Source of the DNA: Anaeromicropila herbilytica
GTDB lineage: Bacteria > Bacillota > Clostridia > Lachnospirales > Lachnospiraceae
Assembly (NCBI RefSeq): GCF_016591975.1
Contig: NZ_AP024169.1
Span: forward strand, 4,599,001-4,663,000
Direction: 5' to 3'
DNA length: 64,000 bases
Under the pieces are notes generated by a model. The model saw nothing but the letters and a program-made list of their open reading frames with translations, searched no databases and was not told the origin of the DNA. Positions 33,133-42,679 of the stretch are shown here, piece by piece (the stretch's first letter is position 1; every line of letters begins with the position of its first letter). Position numbers and translations under genes: made by a program.

Positions 33133-35861
33133 CTACCTTTTCGCTTTACTATTTTAAATCCTGTTCTTGCTGAAAATATCTTTGCATCATTTGATATTTC
33201 ATTATTTGTAAAACTTGACAGTATTTTCTTTTGAGATTCGCCAGTCCAATATATTTTCAAGTTTTTCTTTGCACGTGTTATTGCTGTATAGAATATATTG
33301 TGTGAAATGAGCTCATCAACTTCTTTTGTAATAATTATTTTGACAGAATCATATTCTAGACCCTGAGCTTTATGAATAGAAACAGCATAAGCAATCTGAA
33401 ATGGGACATTCGTTTCAGCATCGCCATCGTCATTATCGTCATCCCCTGCCTTACTTTTCCTAACCTCAAATCTAACAACTGATTTCCCTGTTGAGCGCTT
33501 TGGCAATAATTCCAGACCTGTTCCCGCAACTTGTATACCATTCAAAGTTTTATCGATTTCAATTGAGAAATATATTTTTTCTTCTTCCTCTTCAATGTCA
33601 ACAATCTTACCTTTAAGATTATTATACAAAACAGATCCGAACCTTGTGGAATCCGTAAATAAAACGGGGTCATTAACCTTATATAACCATACCCCCAATG
33701 CCACAGCTTTATTTACATTTGTATTTTGAAAGAATCGATTCATATTGTTTATTCCATATAATCCATCATAATTAAGGCACAAAACAATTTCATCTTCTGA
33801 TTCCGGTTCAAATACTGACTCTTCAAAGTCAGAAGTGTATCCACAATATGATAGCCATTCAGTTATATCATCCTGATAATTACGCACTCTATTCCACAAT
33901 TCCAATAAATATTTATCATCAGTTCTATATGGCTTATTAAGTTCATATTGGGAATTTAACGGGATAAAATATCTGGCCAAATTAAACCAATTACCAAATT
34001 GAATAGCTTCAATCTGATATATATCCCCAACTAAAACAAGCAATTCGAAATTCCCCTTATTTATTATTTCCAACATGTCTCGATTACTTACCATACTGCA
34101 TTCATCAACAAATAAAATATCAATCTTTTTAAATGATGGATATGAATATATAAAACTTTTTATAGTCATATACTCTGCTGTGTTATTTTTTACTCTTCTA
34201 CGTAGATTTTCAACAGCGGGATGTGTATTGGATATAAAAACTTTTGAACTATCTTCCCAGAATTGAGAGATATGTTTTATAAGTGTTGACTTTCCTGTTC
34301 CTGCAGCACCATAAATCATAGCAACTTTTGTTTGCTCAAACATCCTTTCTAAGATATTCTTCTTCTCTTCACAGTCTATAGCCAAAGGATTGTCCATCAA
34401 CCAATCTTCAACAGAGGCTCTATAATCTTCAACACCATCAGTTGATAATGATATCAAAAATTCTATTATACTTTTTACATCATTCTCGTATCCTCTTATA
34501 TAAAGATTTTTACCTAATTTTTCTATTCTTCGGTTCTGATGCTTTTTATATAAACTTCCATTATATCGTTCGACAAGAACATCTATATTTTGAAATTCTG
34601 ATAGTTCTTCATCCTTAGTATATAAAGTTCCATATATATCAGAATTATTCCCTATTCTATGGGCTAATAATTCATGCTCTCGCCCTCTAACATTAATACA
34701 ATCTAACAAATCATATATAGAAGGATTATGATTACATAGACCAGAATTAAAGGGCATTTCATCAAATGGAATTGACTTGTTGTCTAGATAAAGTCCCTTC
34801 ATTTTGTAATTTTCTTCATTATCATATTGTTGTTTGATGATTTTATTGTTTAATCCATATAATAAATAACGAATAACATTACTTCCTGATTTGTTTCTAA
34901 TAATCCACTCTCTCGTTTTGTCAAAAACACCAGACAATAATGTAACAGTTGCTCTGCTAGTGATTTTTTCCTTAAACTGATTATAGTAATTATCAGAGAA
35001 AGATAGAATTTCCACCAAATTCGATCCCGTTTTTGCAATATAGTTCATTAAACCTATATACTCAGAATGCTTACTATTAATGGATATTTTTAAGCCAACT
35101 ACTTTTGCAAAATTATTCAGTTCGCAAGGACGAATGGACGTATTCCAAGCTGTAACTATTTTTACAGGCATAAATTTGCCACTAATCTCTATAATATCCT
35201 CAGATAATCCAACTTTCACTGCATAATTTGTGTATATCTTATATTTTGAAAAAACAACTAATCTATTAAATTTACTTGATTCATCATTGGCAGGAATTAA
35301 TGTAATCTCATAATAAACATGTTGGTTCACGAAAAACGCCTTAACTTTTTGTATGTAGAATCTTTCACTTCTTCTTTCATAATCTCCTGCATATCTTGGA
35401 AGTTCTAATTTTTCTGCTATCTTCTCATAATACTCTTGTAAAGTTTTATCCTGATCAAGTGGAAACTTATCTATATTATGAAGAATTTCCATATCATATC
35501 TTTGCATAATAAAGTCTTTAATCTGCAATAAATATTCATAATACTTCAGCATAAGACGCTCTGCACCATTCGCATCTTGTGTATAATGAGACATAGCTTG
35601 CTGTAACAAATCGTGAAATTTTCGAAGAAAATAAAAGCGTTGATCCGTCTTTAATTCTTCAATAGCTATTGGTATATTCTCATAATCAACATGAGAATCA
35701 TGCGTTTCTGCATAAATTTTAACAGCTATATGTTCTACTAAGTCTCTCAAATGCTTAATAATTGCATCTGACATTCTTCCCCTTGATGTAAGTTCAATCA
35801 AATCAATATATTCGCAAATCGCATCATCTATATCTTTTATTTTGTCTTCAATACTTTTCAA
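33129..35861 (-). CDS. SF1 (RecD-like) DNA helicase, type I restriction operon
   Basis: A 910-residue protein. The C-terminal part is a superfamily 1 helicase: MIYGAAGTGKSTLIKHISQF (Walker A, ~516), ILFVDECSMVSNRDML (motif II, ~583), VLVGDIYQIEAIQFG (motif III) and IAYAVSIHKAQGLEYDSVKI with FYTAITRAKKNLKIYW (motifs V and VI). The first ~500 residues lack a known domain; they begin with helices holding LRDLVEHIAVKIY, an R-x4-H that faintly recalls HEPN. The TTG start at 35861 has AGGGTGA upstream and lies 17 bp after hsdS. It probably works with the restriction enzyme or the AlbA_2 protein, but this is inferred. Confidence 0.85.
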   Translation of the reverse strand: MKSIEDKIKDIDDAICEYIDLIELTSRGRMSDAIIKHLRDLVEHIAVKIYAETHDSHVDYENIPIAIEELKTDQRFYFLRKFHDLLQQAMSHYTQDANGAERLMLKYYEYLLQIKDFIMQRYDMEILHNIDKFPLDQDKTLQEYYEKIAEKLELPRYAGDYERRSERFYIQKVKAFFVNQHVYYEITLIPANDESSKFNRLVVFSKYKIYTNYAVKVGLSEDIIEISGKFMPVKIVTAWNTSIRPCELNNFAKVVGLKISINSKHSEYIGLMNYIAKTGSNLVEILSFSDNYYNQFKEKITSRATVTLLSGVFDKTREWIIRNKSGSNVIRYLLYGLNNKIIKQQYDNEENYKMKGLYLDNKSIPFDEMPFNSGLCNHNPSIYDLLDCINVRGREHELLAHRIGNNSDIYGTLYTKDEELSEFQNIDVLVERYNGSLYKKHQNRRIEKLGKNLYIRGYENDVKSIIEFLISLSTDGVEDYRASVEDWLMDNPLAIDCEEKKNILERMFEQTKVAMIYGAAGTGKSTLIKHISQFWEDSSKVFISNTHPAVENLRRRVKNNTAEYMTIKSFIYSYPSFKKIDILFVDECSMVSNRDMLEIINKGNFELLVLVGDIYQIEAIQFGNWFNLARYFIPLNSQYELNKPYRTDDKYLLELWNRVRNYQDDITEWLSYCGYTSDFEESVFEPESEDEIVLCLNYDGLYGINNMNRFFQNTNVNKAVALGVWLYKVNDPVLFTDSTRFGSVLYNNLKGKIVDIEEEEEKIYFSIEIDKTLNGIQVAGTGLELLPKRSTGKSVVRFEVRKSKAGDDDNDDGDAETNVPFQIAYAVSIHKAQGLEYDSVKIIITKEVDELISHNIFYTAITRAKKNLKIYWTGESQKKILSSFTNNEISNDAKIFSARTGFKIVKRKGR

Positions 35862-35878
35862 TTCGTCACCCTAACCAT

Positions 35879-37003
35879 CTATTCCACCGTAGCTTGTCCA
35901 TTCATCAACATTGGTAATAACCAGTCTCTTAGATCTGATAGTACTTGATTCTCTCGTGTTTTCTCTGAAATCATATTAAGCATTGGCTTTACCACTTCAT
36001 TAAAAGATTTTACCTCTGCTACATTTGGAATATAAATAGAACGTTCTCTTAACAGCTCTTTTTGTAAATGTTTTAAACCAGTACCCTGAAAAAATTTCTT
36101 ATTTAGCTCCTCTTTTATTGAGTTTAGCAATAAATAAAGATAATCAGACAAATCTTTTTTTGCGCTTATACTCCATGTATCTGTAGAATATGCGGCTTTA
36201 CCAACATAAAATTTAACGTCGGCGTTTCCGCCTGTATTTAGAAAACAATTTCTTCCATCAACAAGTGCTTCATCCCACTCAAGAATTGCTTCTCCACTTG
36301 TAAAGAAAGGATAATCTCCATTTGACGCTTTTGCTTCACCAACTTGAATATGTGATTTATCATTTTCCAAAAGTAAATCGCTTATTTTACCATTAGTTTT
36401 TTTTCTAAAAAACCAGTGCATATAAATATCAGTTGCTTGCATAAGTAATAATCTAGTTATTTTGATATTGTTTTCTATTTTTTTATCTATAGTCGTTAAA
36501 AGATTTTCAATTTTATTTTGATCCTGAATATCCGTATGCATGAACAAAAGCAAATCTCTTACTTCATCTTTTGTAATTGTTTTAGTACTTGTACCATGTG
36601 CAAAGCTTTTTATATATGTTTCTGAATTTTTCATACAATAGTACATATACCTTTGATTTACTTTTTGATTGAATCTTATTAAAAAAAGATTCATTCCACA
36701 AGATACTGGTTGATCTAAATTTGGCATAATATAGATGCTTCCAGGATTTGCTATTTTGTTTGTTAATATATCATTGGGATAAACTTTACTCTTAGATAAA
36801 TGCTCATATGCATGTTTATCTACATATACTAAGTCATCATGAAAATCATTTCTTTCAAAATTTAATGTTCTGATCATTATTGCATAATCTTTCTCTTGTC
36901 GGAGCGTTACATTATCCTTTAAACTTTCATAAGAGCCGTTAGCATGGTAATCAGTCAATGTATCAATATAATCACCTATTCTTAGTCTTGATATTTTACT
37001 CAT
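35879..37003 (-). CDS. hsdS: Type I restriction enzyme specificity subunit
   Basis: A 374-residue HsdS. It has two target-recognition domains, each followed by a long conserved helix: residues ~1-160, ending DIQDQNKIENLLTTIDKKIE, and ~200-345, ending near VKPMLNMISEKTRENQVLSD. Typical TRD strands are seen, such as NPGSIYIMPNLDQPVSCGMN and ASNGDYPFFTSGEAI. It overlaps hsdM by eight bases (ATGAGTAA) and reads on toward the helicase gene. The subunit fixes the DNA sequence that is methylated and restricted; the target cannot be read from sequence alone. Confidence 0.92.
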   Translation of the reverse strand: MSKISRLRIGDYIDTLTDYHANGSYESLKDNVTLRQEKDYAIMIRTLNFERNDFHDDLVYVDKHAYEHLSKSKVYPNDILTNKIANPGSIYIMPNLDQPVSCGMNLFLIRFNQKVNQRYMYYCMKNSETYIKSFAHGTSTKTITKDEVRDLLLFMHTDIQDQNKIENLLTTIDKKIENNIKITRLLLMQATDIYMHWFFRKKTNGKISDLLLENDKSHIQVGEAKASNGDYPFFTSGEAILEWDEALVDGRNCFLNTGGNADVKFYVGKAAYSTDTWSISAKKDLSDYLYLLLNSIKEELNKKFFQGTGLKHLQKELLRERSIYIPNVAEVKSFNEVVKPMLNMISEKTRENQVLSDLRDWLLPMLMNGQATVE

Positions 37004-38627
37004 ACTTCACCCTCTCTAGTTTTGCAAGAATTTCATTCTGAAGCTTATTATCTTCTTCAAATTGCTTGAATAGTAGCTTGGAGTAATCATCCATTCTTTT
37101 ATTAAATTCATCTGCTGTTAAATCTATATAATCGATTTTAACATCAAAATACTGCCCAGCTGAAAGTGAATATTTTTTAGTAACTATCTCATCATGTGTT
37201 TTAACCACTGAAAAATCATCTATTTCTCTTTTATTTGAAAATGTGTCTATAATTTGATCTATTTCATTAGGTCGCAAACGACATTTTTTATTATTACCAT
37301 CTTGATAATCTTCACCCATATTAGAAGCGTCAATCATTACAACCTTATCCGTACTTCTTGATTTGTCGAAAAATAACACAGAGACATTTGTACCCGTATT
37401 TGCAAACACATTTGACGGCATACTAATACAGCCATAAATGATTTTATTATCAACTATATGCTTCAATATTTGATTTTCAATACCTGATTTTGCTGTTAAA
37501 AATCCTGTTGGAATAACTATTGCACCTTTTCCATTATCTTTTAAAGAATTTATTACATGTTGCATAAACAATGTATAAATAGCCATTCTTGGCTTTTGTG
37601 GATCTAATTTAGCTGGAATCTTAGGAATACCTGCCCAAAATCTTGCTGGCATTCCTGCTAATGTTTCTCTTGTTTCTGGAAAATCTAACTTAAATGGTGG
37701 ATTAGAAACTACATAATCAAATTGTCGTAATGATTGACCATCATCGCTTTTATGATATGGTTCAGTAAGCGTATCTCCTTGTATTGCGTGATCAAGCGAT
37801 GTAACTAGCCCGTTTAAAATAAGATTTAATTTAAGCATCTTATTACTTCTTTGTGATATATCCTGCGCAAAAATTGTACATCGATCTTCTCCAATTTGAT
37901 GACTGAGTGCCATTAACAATGTACCCGTACCAGCGGATGGATCATAACATTCTATACTGTGTAAATCATTGCTGTCCCCAACCAACAACCGAGCCATAAT
38001 TGTTGCAATAGAATGTGGGGTGTAATATTCAGCATATTTACCACCACCTGCGGTGTTGTAGTCTTTTATTAAATATTCAAAAATATCCGCAAAAAAGTCA
38101 TATTGCTCATCAAAAGCCTCTTCAAAGGAAAATGTTACTAACTTGTCTATTAAAGCTCGTGCAAATGGTGTTCTTTGAGCATCATCTGTCACATAATTTG
38201 TAAGCTTTTCAAAAAGTGCTATATTAGTATTCAATGTTGTTTTTGTAGCAAATATCTCCGAGTTGATATCTGCAATGTCTGTCATCGCACTATCAAAAAT
38301 TAAGTCAAAATCCCCTTTTGCTTGCTGATTCCATAGATTTGAAATCAAATGTTGTGGATATAATCTCGGAATATCAGCAGATAGTTCATCTAAAATATCT
38401 AACCTATCATCTTCTGACATTTCAGCATATGCTATTTCCCACTTTTCTGCCTCCGCTAATTTAGAACTAATTCGTTTTAAAGCATGTCCAAATTTATCAT
38501 TTATAAATTTGTACAAAAATACCTGTGTAATTATTTTATATTCATTTCCGTCATTACCCATTCCATAGGTTTGACAAGTTGATTTTAATGCATCGATAAG
38601 CTCGATGGTTTTTTCTTTAATAGCCAT
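36996..38627 (-). CDS. hsdM: Type I DNA methyltransferase subunit
   Basis: A 543-residue N6-adenine methyltransferase. The SAM-binding motif DPSAGTGTLLMAL lies near residue 225 and the catalytic motif NPPF in FDYVVSNPPFKLDFP near residue 313. An N-terminal HsdM helical domain (ELIDALKSTCQTYGMGNDGN) and a C-terminal tail complete the usual architecture. It follows hsdR by 14 bp and overlaps hsdS. With HsdS it forms the modification complex that protects host DNA. Length and motif order are normal. Confidence 0.95.
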   Translation of the reverse strand: MAIKEKTIELIDALKSTCQTYGMGNDGNEYKIITQVFLYKFINDKFGHALKRISSKLAEAEKWEIAYAEMSEDDRLDILDELSADIPRLYPQHLISNLWNQQAKGDFDLIFDSAMTDIADINSEIFATKTTLNTNIALFEKLTNYVTDDAQRTPFARALIDKLVTFSFEEAFDEQYDFFADIFEYLIKDYNTAGGGKYAEYYTPHSIATIMARLLVGDSNDLHSIECYDPSAGTGTLLMALSHQIGEDRCTIFAQDISQRSNKMLKLNLILNGLVTSLDHAIQGDTLTEPYHKSDDGQSLRQFDYVVSNPPFKLDFPETRETLAGMPARFWAGIPKIPAKLDPQKPRMAIYTLFMQHVINSLKDNGKGAIVIPTGFLTAKSGIENQILKHIVDNKIIYGCISMPSNVFANTGTNVSVLFFDKSRSTDKVVMIDASNMGEDYQDGNNKKCRLRPNEIDQIIDTFSNKREIDDFSVVKTHDEIVTKKYSLSAGQYFDVKIDYIDLTADEFNKRMDDYSKLLFKQFEEDNKLQNEILAKLERVKYE

Positions 38628-38641
38628 AATTCCTCCTAATT

Positions 38642-41600
38642 TTAAGCAACTGGATCTGGATACGTTGCGTTATATTGACTTAAATATTGTTTTGTTATTC
38701 TGGTTTGAATAAATACACGATCTTCTCTCGCATTTTCCAATCCTAGCTTATTCATACCATCTTTTATTTGTGACATAACAGTCTGCTCAAAATATGCATC
38801 TTTTTTAAGTATATCATTCCTATCATATACCTTTTGATCTATGTCTGTTTTTATATTTACCAACACACTCATAATAGACTCATCATAAACAGAAACTATA
38901 GGCTTTTTCTTTGCAGCGATACGTTTTTCATTTTCTTCTCTTATTCTTTTATGCACGCGAGCAAATTTTGCATCACCATTATACTTTCGCAACAACGCTA
39001 AGTTTTTCTTTTGTAAATCTGCTAGTTTCTTTAAAACATCATCTAACGCTTTTGAATATTCATTAAACAAAGCAATATTATCTATTACAAAACCATGTTC
39101 TTTAAATCTTTGCATAAAGGCTTCACGTAATGTAATAAATTCAGGATCGTCAGGATCTATATTAGATGTAAATCCACGTATTGATTTCTGCCATTTTTCC
39201 TGTAATTCAACACCACCAGCAATCAGTTTCATTTCCTCTTCGCCAATTTTGCTAAAATTAAAAGAAATATCCTGCATTGCTTCATTCACTAATTGTCTAG
39301 ATGAATCATCAGCAGAAAAAGCCTCTTTTTGATTAATGTTGTCAATATGATGCTGCACCTCTGATATCATTGCTGGAAGCTTCGTTAACTCTAAATGCGA
39401 AAATGCTTCTTTTAAATCATCATCACCAAAAGTACGTACGATATTACAACAATCTCTTGCAGCTATCAAAACTTTCTTTAATTTGAGTAGTTCAACTTTA
39501 TCTTCAATAGTAGCTATTTCAGAACTAAACTCTTCTACATTGTCAGTAGTAAAATTAAACAGCGTTTGTCTTACTTCTTGCATTTGAGCAATTAACACAT
39601 CTTTGTCTTCGATAATTTGACGAAATGTATCTGTTTCGTTTCCGTCACCCGTTTCATCTGGATCATTAAATCTATTTAACTCTCTCAAATATGCTTCGTT
39701 TGTCTGTTCAAAATTTTGTTTTATATTTGCAAAGTCTATAATATACCCATAGCGGTTCTTTTTATATGGACGATTAACGCGCGTAAGAGCTTGAAGTAAA
39801 TTATGGTCTTTTAGTTTACGACCAAAATATAACCGTTTAAGCCTTGGCGCATCAAATCCAGTTAAGAGCATATTGAATACAATTAGAATATCAAGAGTCA
39901 TATTCTTTTTAAAATCTTTAACAACCTGCTTACGAGTTTCTTTATCATCACTATCATGTAAAATCAGGCCAACTTTAAAATTACTTTTTAAAGAAGTAGC
40001 ACTGTTAAGCTCTCCTTGAATTTCATCAAAAAAAGCAAATAATTTTCTGGCTTGTTCACTTGTTTCGCATATAACCATTCCACCCAAAGTTTTATCGCCT
40101 TGAATTTGTCGGAATTGTTTTAAGTCATTGATTATGAATCTAAGTAATTCTCTTACATAACTATCATGTTCTATTATCTGATTCTTTTTAATATCTTTCT
40201 TTTCTACGAGTGATTCTAATTTTTCATAAATCGACGATAACTTTTCTCGATATGAAGTTTCAATATCCTCTCTAATTATCTTAAGTGTGTATCCGTCCTG
40301 TATAGACTTGTCATAATAATAAGTATGAAGATATTCACCGAACACTTTCCAAGAGGCTCTTTCATCGCTTAGTAGCGGTGTACCAGTTAACGCAATTTTG
40401 ATGGAATCCTTATCTGCATCAAATAAATTAGCAAGGAAAGAACCCTTAGGATTATAACCTCTATGAGCTTCGTCAATGATAAATATTCTCTGAAGATTAG
40501 TAGCATATGCTGGTAAATCAACTTTTTCTTTATCTTCAGCAAAACGTTGTATATTAACAACTGTTATTTCTTGTTTTCCACTATTGCCTTCTTGCGCTTG
40601 ATTGTTTCTAAATTGCTCCATAAGTTCACATCTTGAATTTGCTGTTTTAACTTCTAATCCTCTTGCTTCAAATTCTTGAGTCGACTGCTCAAGCAAATCT
40701 AGTCTATCTACAATAAAGTAGAACTTAGCAACTTTATTTTGTTGTGCATAAAAATCAGATAGGGTATAGGTCAAATGATATGAAAGTGCAGTTTTCCCAC
40801 TCCCTTGTGTATGCCATATTACACCTGATTTAACACCTTCGCTAAGCTTTCTGCGAACAGCTAAAGCTGCAAAAAGCTGTTGGTAACGCATAATGTGTTT
40901 TTGATCCGTCGATTCAATTTTACCATCAACTTCTCTTTCCATTTTTACATAAGCAATTCCATATTTTAATACAAACAGTAATCGCTCTGGAGAACACATA
41001 GAAGTAATAATTCTGTTAGTTGGTGTATTTACATTTAGATTTGTTTGATACTCTGGCGAATGATGAATTACCTGACAATTAAAATCACTTAAAATTCTCT
41101 TTTCTACTTGAACATTTATATCTCTATATGGGTACTCTTTTATAAAAGGCGCAACATCAAAGTTTGCAATATTTTCTTCTCTGAAGCAATTGAATGGTGC
41201 GTATTCTCTTGCTGCAGTACAATAAAATGCCCCTTGTATTGGAACAATGCCACCTTGTGTGTCATATTCCATATTATTTGAAAAAAGCATTAACTGTGTT
41301 ACATTAATAAATCTGCGAAATTTTTTATTCGGGAAGCGTTGGCGATTCATTCGCTCACTTTCGGCTACCATACCACCATGATTATTTGGCTTTTTGACTT
41401 CAATAAATACCAATGGAAGGCCATTAATAAATAGGGTAATATCAGGTCTAAACTCATCTTGATCCCTTTTACACGTGAATTCAGCAGCACAGTGGTATTT
41501 ATTATTATCTGGATTGTCAAAATCAATTAATTTTAATGGAGAAACACTAGTTAGCCTCTTATAAAAACTACGACCTAAATCATCATTATCTAGTTCTTGT

Positions 41601-41884
41601 CTAATGGTTCTTAATACTTGTTCGAATTCACCCTCATGACCAGGATTTAGTTTGCAGAATTGGGTTTTTAAAACTTCTAGTAAAATATTAGTATCAGCAT
41701 CATACACAGTCCCTGCCATATTTTCGTTTATTTTTCCAAAATAGTTATATCCCAGTCTGTCCAAATGAACCAAAGCAGGCATTTGCACTCGAGTTGCTTC
41801 ATTAAATTTTTGATAATATGCATTAATTCTGGTTGCAGAATTTTTATTCGCTTCATTTAATTCTATTGCAGTTGACTTGTCCAT
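38642..41884 (-). CDS. hsdR: Type I restriction enzyme motor/endonuclease subunit
   Basis: A 1080-residue HsdR. The N-terminal endonuclease domain has EFRPDITLFINGLPLVFIEV followed by K (PD-(D/E)XK, ~175-195). The motor follows: GSGKTALSYHLTY (Walker A, ~365), DEAHRGYN (DEAH box, ~475), ALTGTPL and TGFDAPRLKRLYFGR with QALTRVNRPY (motif VI). The C-terminal ~300 residues form the helical domain that docks on HsdM. All catalytic motifs appear intact. It is the first gene of the hsdR-hsdM-hsdS-helicase-AlbA_2 operon; AGGAAGGA precedes the ATG. Confidence 0.95.
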   Translation of the reverse strand: MDKSTAIELNEANKNSATRINAYYQKFNEATRVQMPALVHLDRLGYNYFGKINENMAGTVYDADTNILLEVLKTQFCKLNPGHEGEFEQVLRTIRQELDNDDLGRSFYKRLTSVSPLKLIDFDNPDNNKYHCAAEFTCKRDQDEFRPDITLFINGLPLVFIEVKKPNNHGGMVAESERMNRQRFPNKKFRRFINVTQLMLFSNNMEYDTQGGIVPIQGAFYCTAAREYAPFNCFREENIANFDVAPFIKEYPYRDINVQVEKRILSDFNCQVIHHSPEYQTNLNVNTPTNRIITSMCSPERLLFVLKYGIAYVKMEREVDGKIESTDQKHIMRYQQLFAALAVRRKLSEGVKSGVIWHTQGSGKTALSYHLTYTLSDFYAQQNKVAKFYFIVDRLDLLEQSTQEFEARGLEVKTANSRCELMEQFRNNQAQEGNSGKQEITVVNIQRFAEDKEKVDLPAYATNLQRIFIIDEAHRGYNPKGSFLANLFDADKDSIKIALTGTPLLSDERASWKVFGEYLHTYYYDKSIQDGYTLKIIREDIETSYREKLSSIYEKLESLVEKKDIKKNQIIEHDSYVRELLRFIINDLKQFRQIQGDKTLGGMVICETSEQARKLFAFFDEIQGELNSATSLKSNFKVGLILHDSDDKETRKQVVKDFKKNMTLDILIVFNMLLTGFDAPRLKRLYFGRKLKDHNLLQALTRVNRPYKKNRYGYIIDFANIKQNFEQTNEAYLRELNRFNDPDETGDGNETDTFRQIIEDKDVLIAQMQEVRQTLFNFTTDNVEEFSSEIATIEDKVELLKLKKVLIAARDCCNIVRTFGDDDLKEAFSHLELTKLPAMISEVQHHIDNINQKEAFSADDSSRQLVNEAMQDISFNFSKIGEEEMKLIAGGVELQEKWQKSIRGFTSNIDPDDPEFITLREAFMQRFKEHGFVIDNIALFNEYSKALDDVLKKLADLQKKNLALLRKYNGDAKFARVHKRIREENEKRIAAKKKPIVSVYDESIMSVLVNIKTDIDQKVYDRNDILKKDAYFEQTVMSQIKDGMNKLGLENAREDRVFIQTRITKQYLSQYNATYPDPVA

Positions 41885-42174
41885 ATATTATCCTTCCTAT
41901 TAACGATTTTTATGTATCCAACATGTCCTCTTCATCACCAAGTACCAACGAAGTTCTGACAACTTGCCACTTATCGCTTCACATTCAAAATCACTCTACG
42001 TTCCTAAATTTTGCTCCCCCTATTTTGAAACTACTTTTTATGCCGCTTCGAATGCATCTTTCAATATTTGAGGATCCACATTTTCAATTTCTTTTTAACC
42101 TTCTATGTATTTAAGCTTTCGTTTTCTTTACGCTTCTCTTAAACTTCATTATACATTTTTTATGTGTCCCATTT

Positions 42175-42390
42175 TCAGGACTCAATCTTTACAATATCAT
42201 CAAACCCACACTTCAATTCAATACAAATCCTCGCAAGGACATCTAATGATACTTGTTGGTCGTTATTCATTTTTGTAAAAGTGCTTGGCGCAATCTTTGT
42301 ATTTTTGCGCAACTCAGTCTTTGATATTTCTCTGTCTATAAGCAATTTCCATAATGGTTTGTACGTTATTTTTATTTGCTTATCTGTCAT
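42175..42390 (-). CDS. Small XRE-type regulator upstream of hsdR
   Basis: A 71-residue Cro/CI-type protein, one helix-turn-helix domain: YKPLWKLLIDREISKTELRK, then KIAPSTFTKMNNDQQVSLDV and CIELKCGFDDIV. This exact kind of regulator (K-P-L-W-x-L-L-I-D) is common in Firmicutes. It lies 290 bp upstream of hsdR on the same strand and could act as control protein of the restriction operon, delaying restriction after transfer. The gap 41885-42174 holds no other gene. Confidence 0.85.
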   Translation of the reverse strand: MTDKQIKITYKPLWKLLIDREISKTELRKNTKIAPSTFTKMNNDQQVSLDVLARICIELKCGFDDIVKIES

Positions 42391-42679
42391 ATTTTTTATC
42401 CTCCACTTGCGATAAACGACTTTTTAATATACAGTATCTATTATACTAAAGTGATTTCTTTTTTACAAACGTTATTTTTGAGTTCTCGAAATGTCAGTTA
42501 ATTCATTTTTCCTGTACAAGCCCCTGGATTCCATGGTTTCAAAGTATTATAACGTAATTTTAAATATTACAAGAATTTACTCTTGCACATGACATTTAAT
42601 ACACCAATACACTACTCCAATACGCCTTTATGATAAAGAAACAGCTAGCCAACACATACCTGCATCAGCCAGCCCTCTC

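Noticed and set aside
42391..42679. Hidden antitoxin or small gene between the relaxase and the small XRE gene
   Set aside because: No ORF with a ribosome binding site was found; only AT-rich sequence with short chance palindromes.
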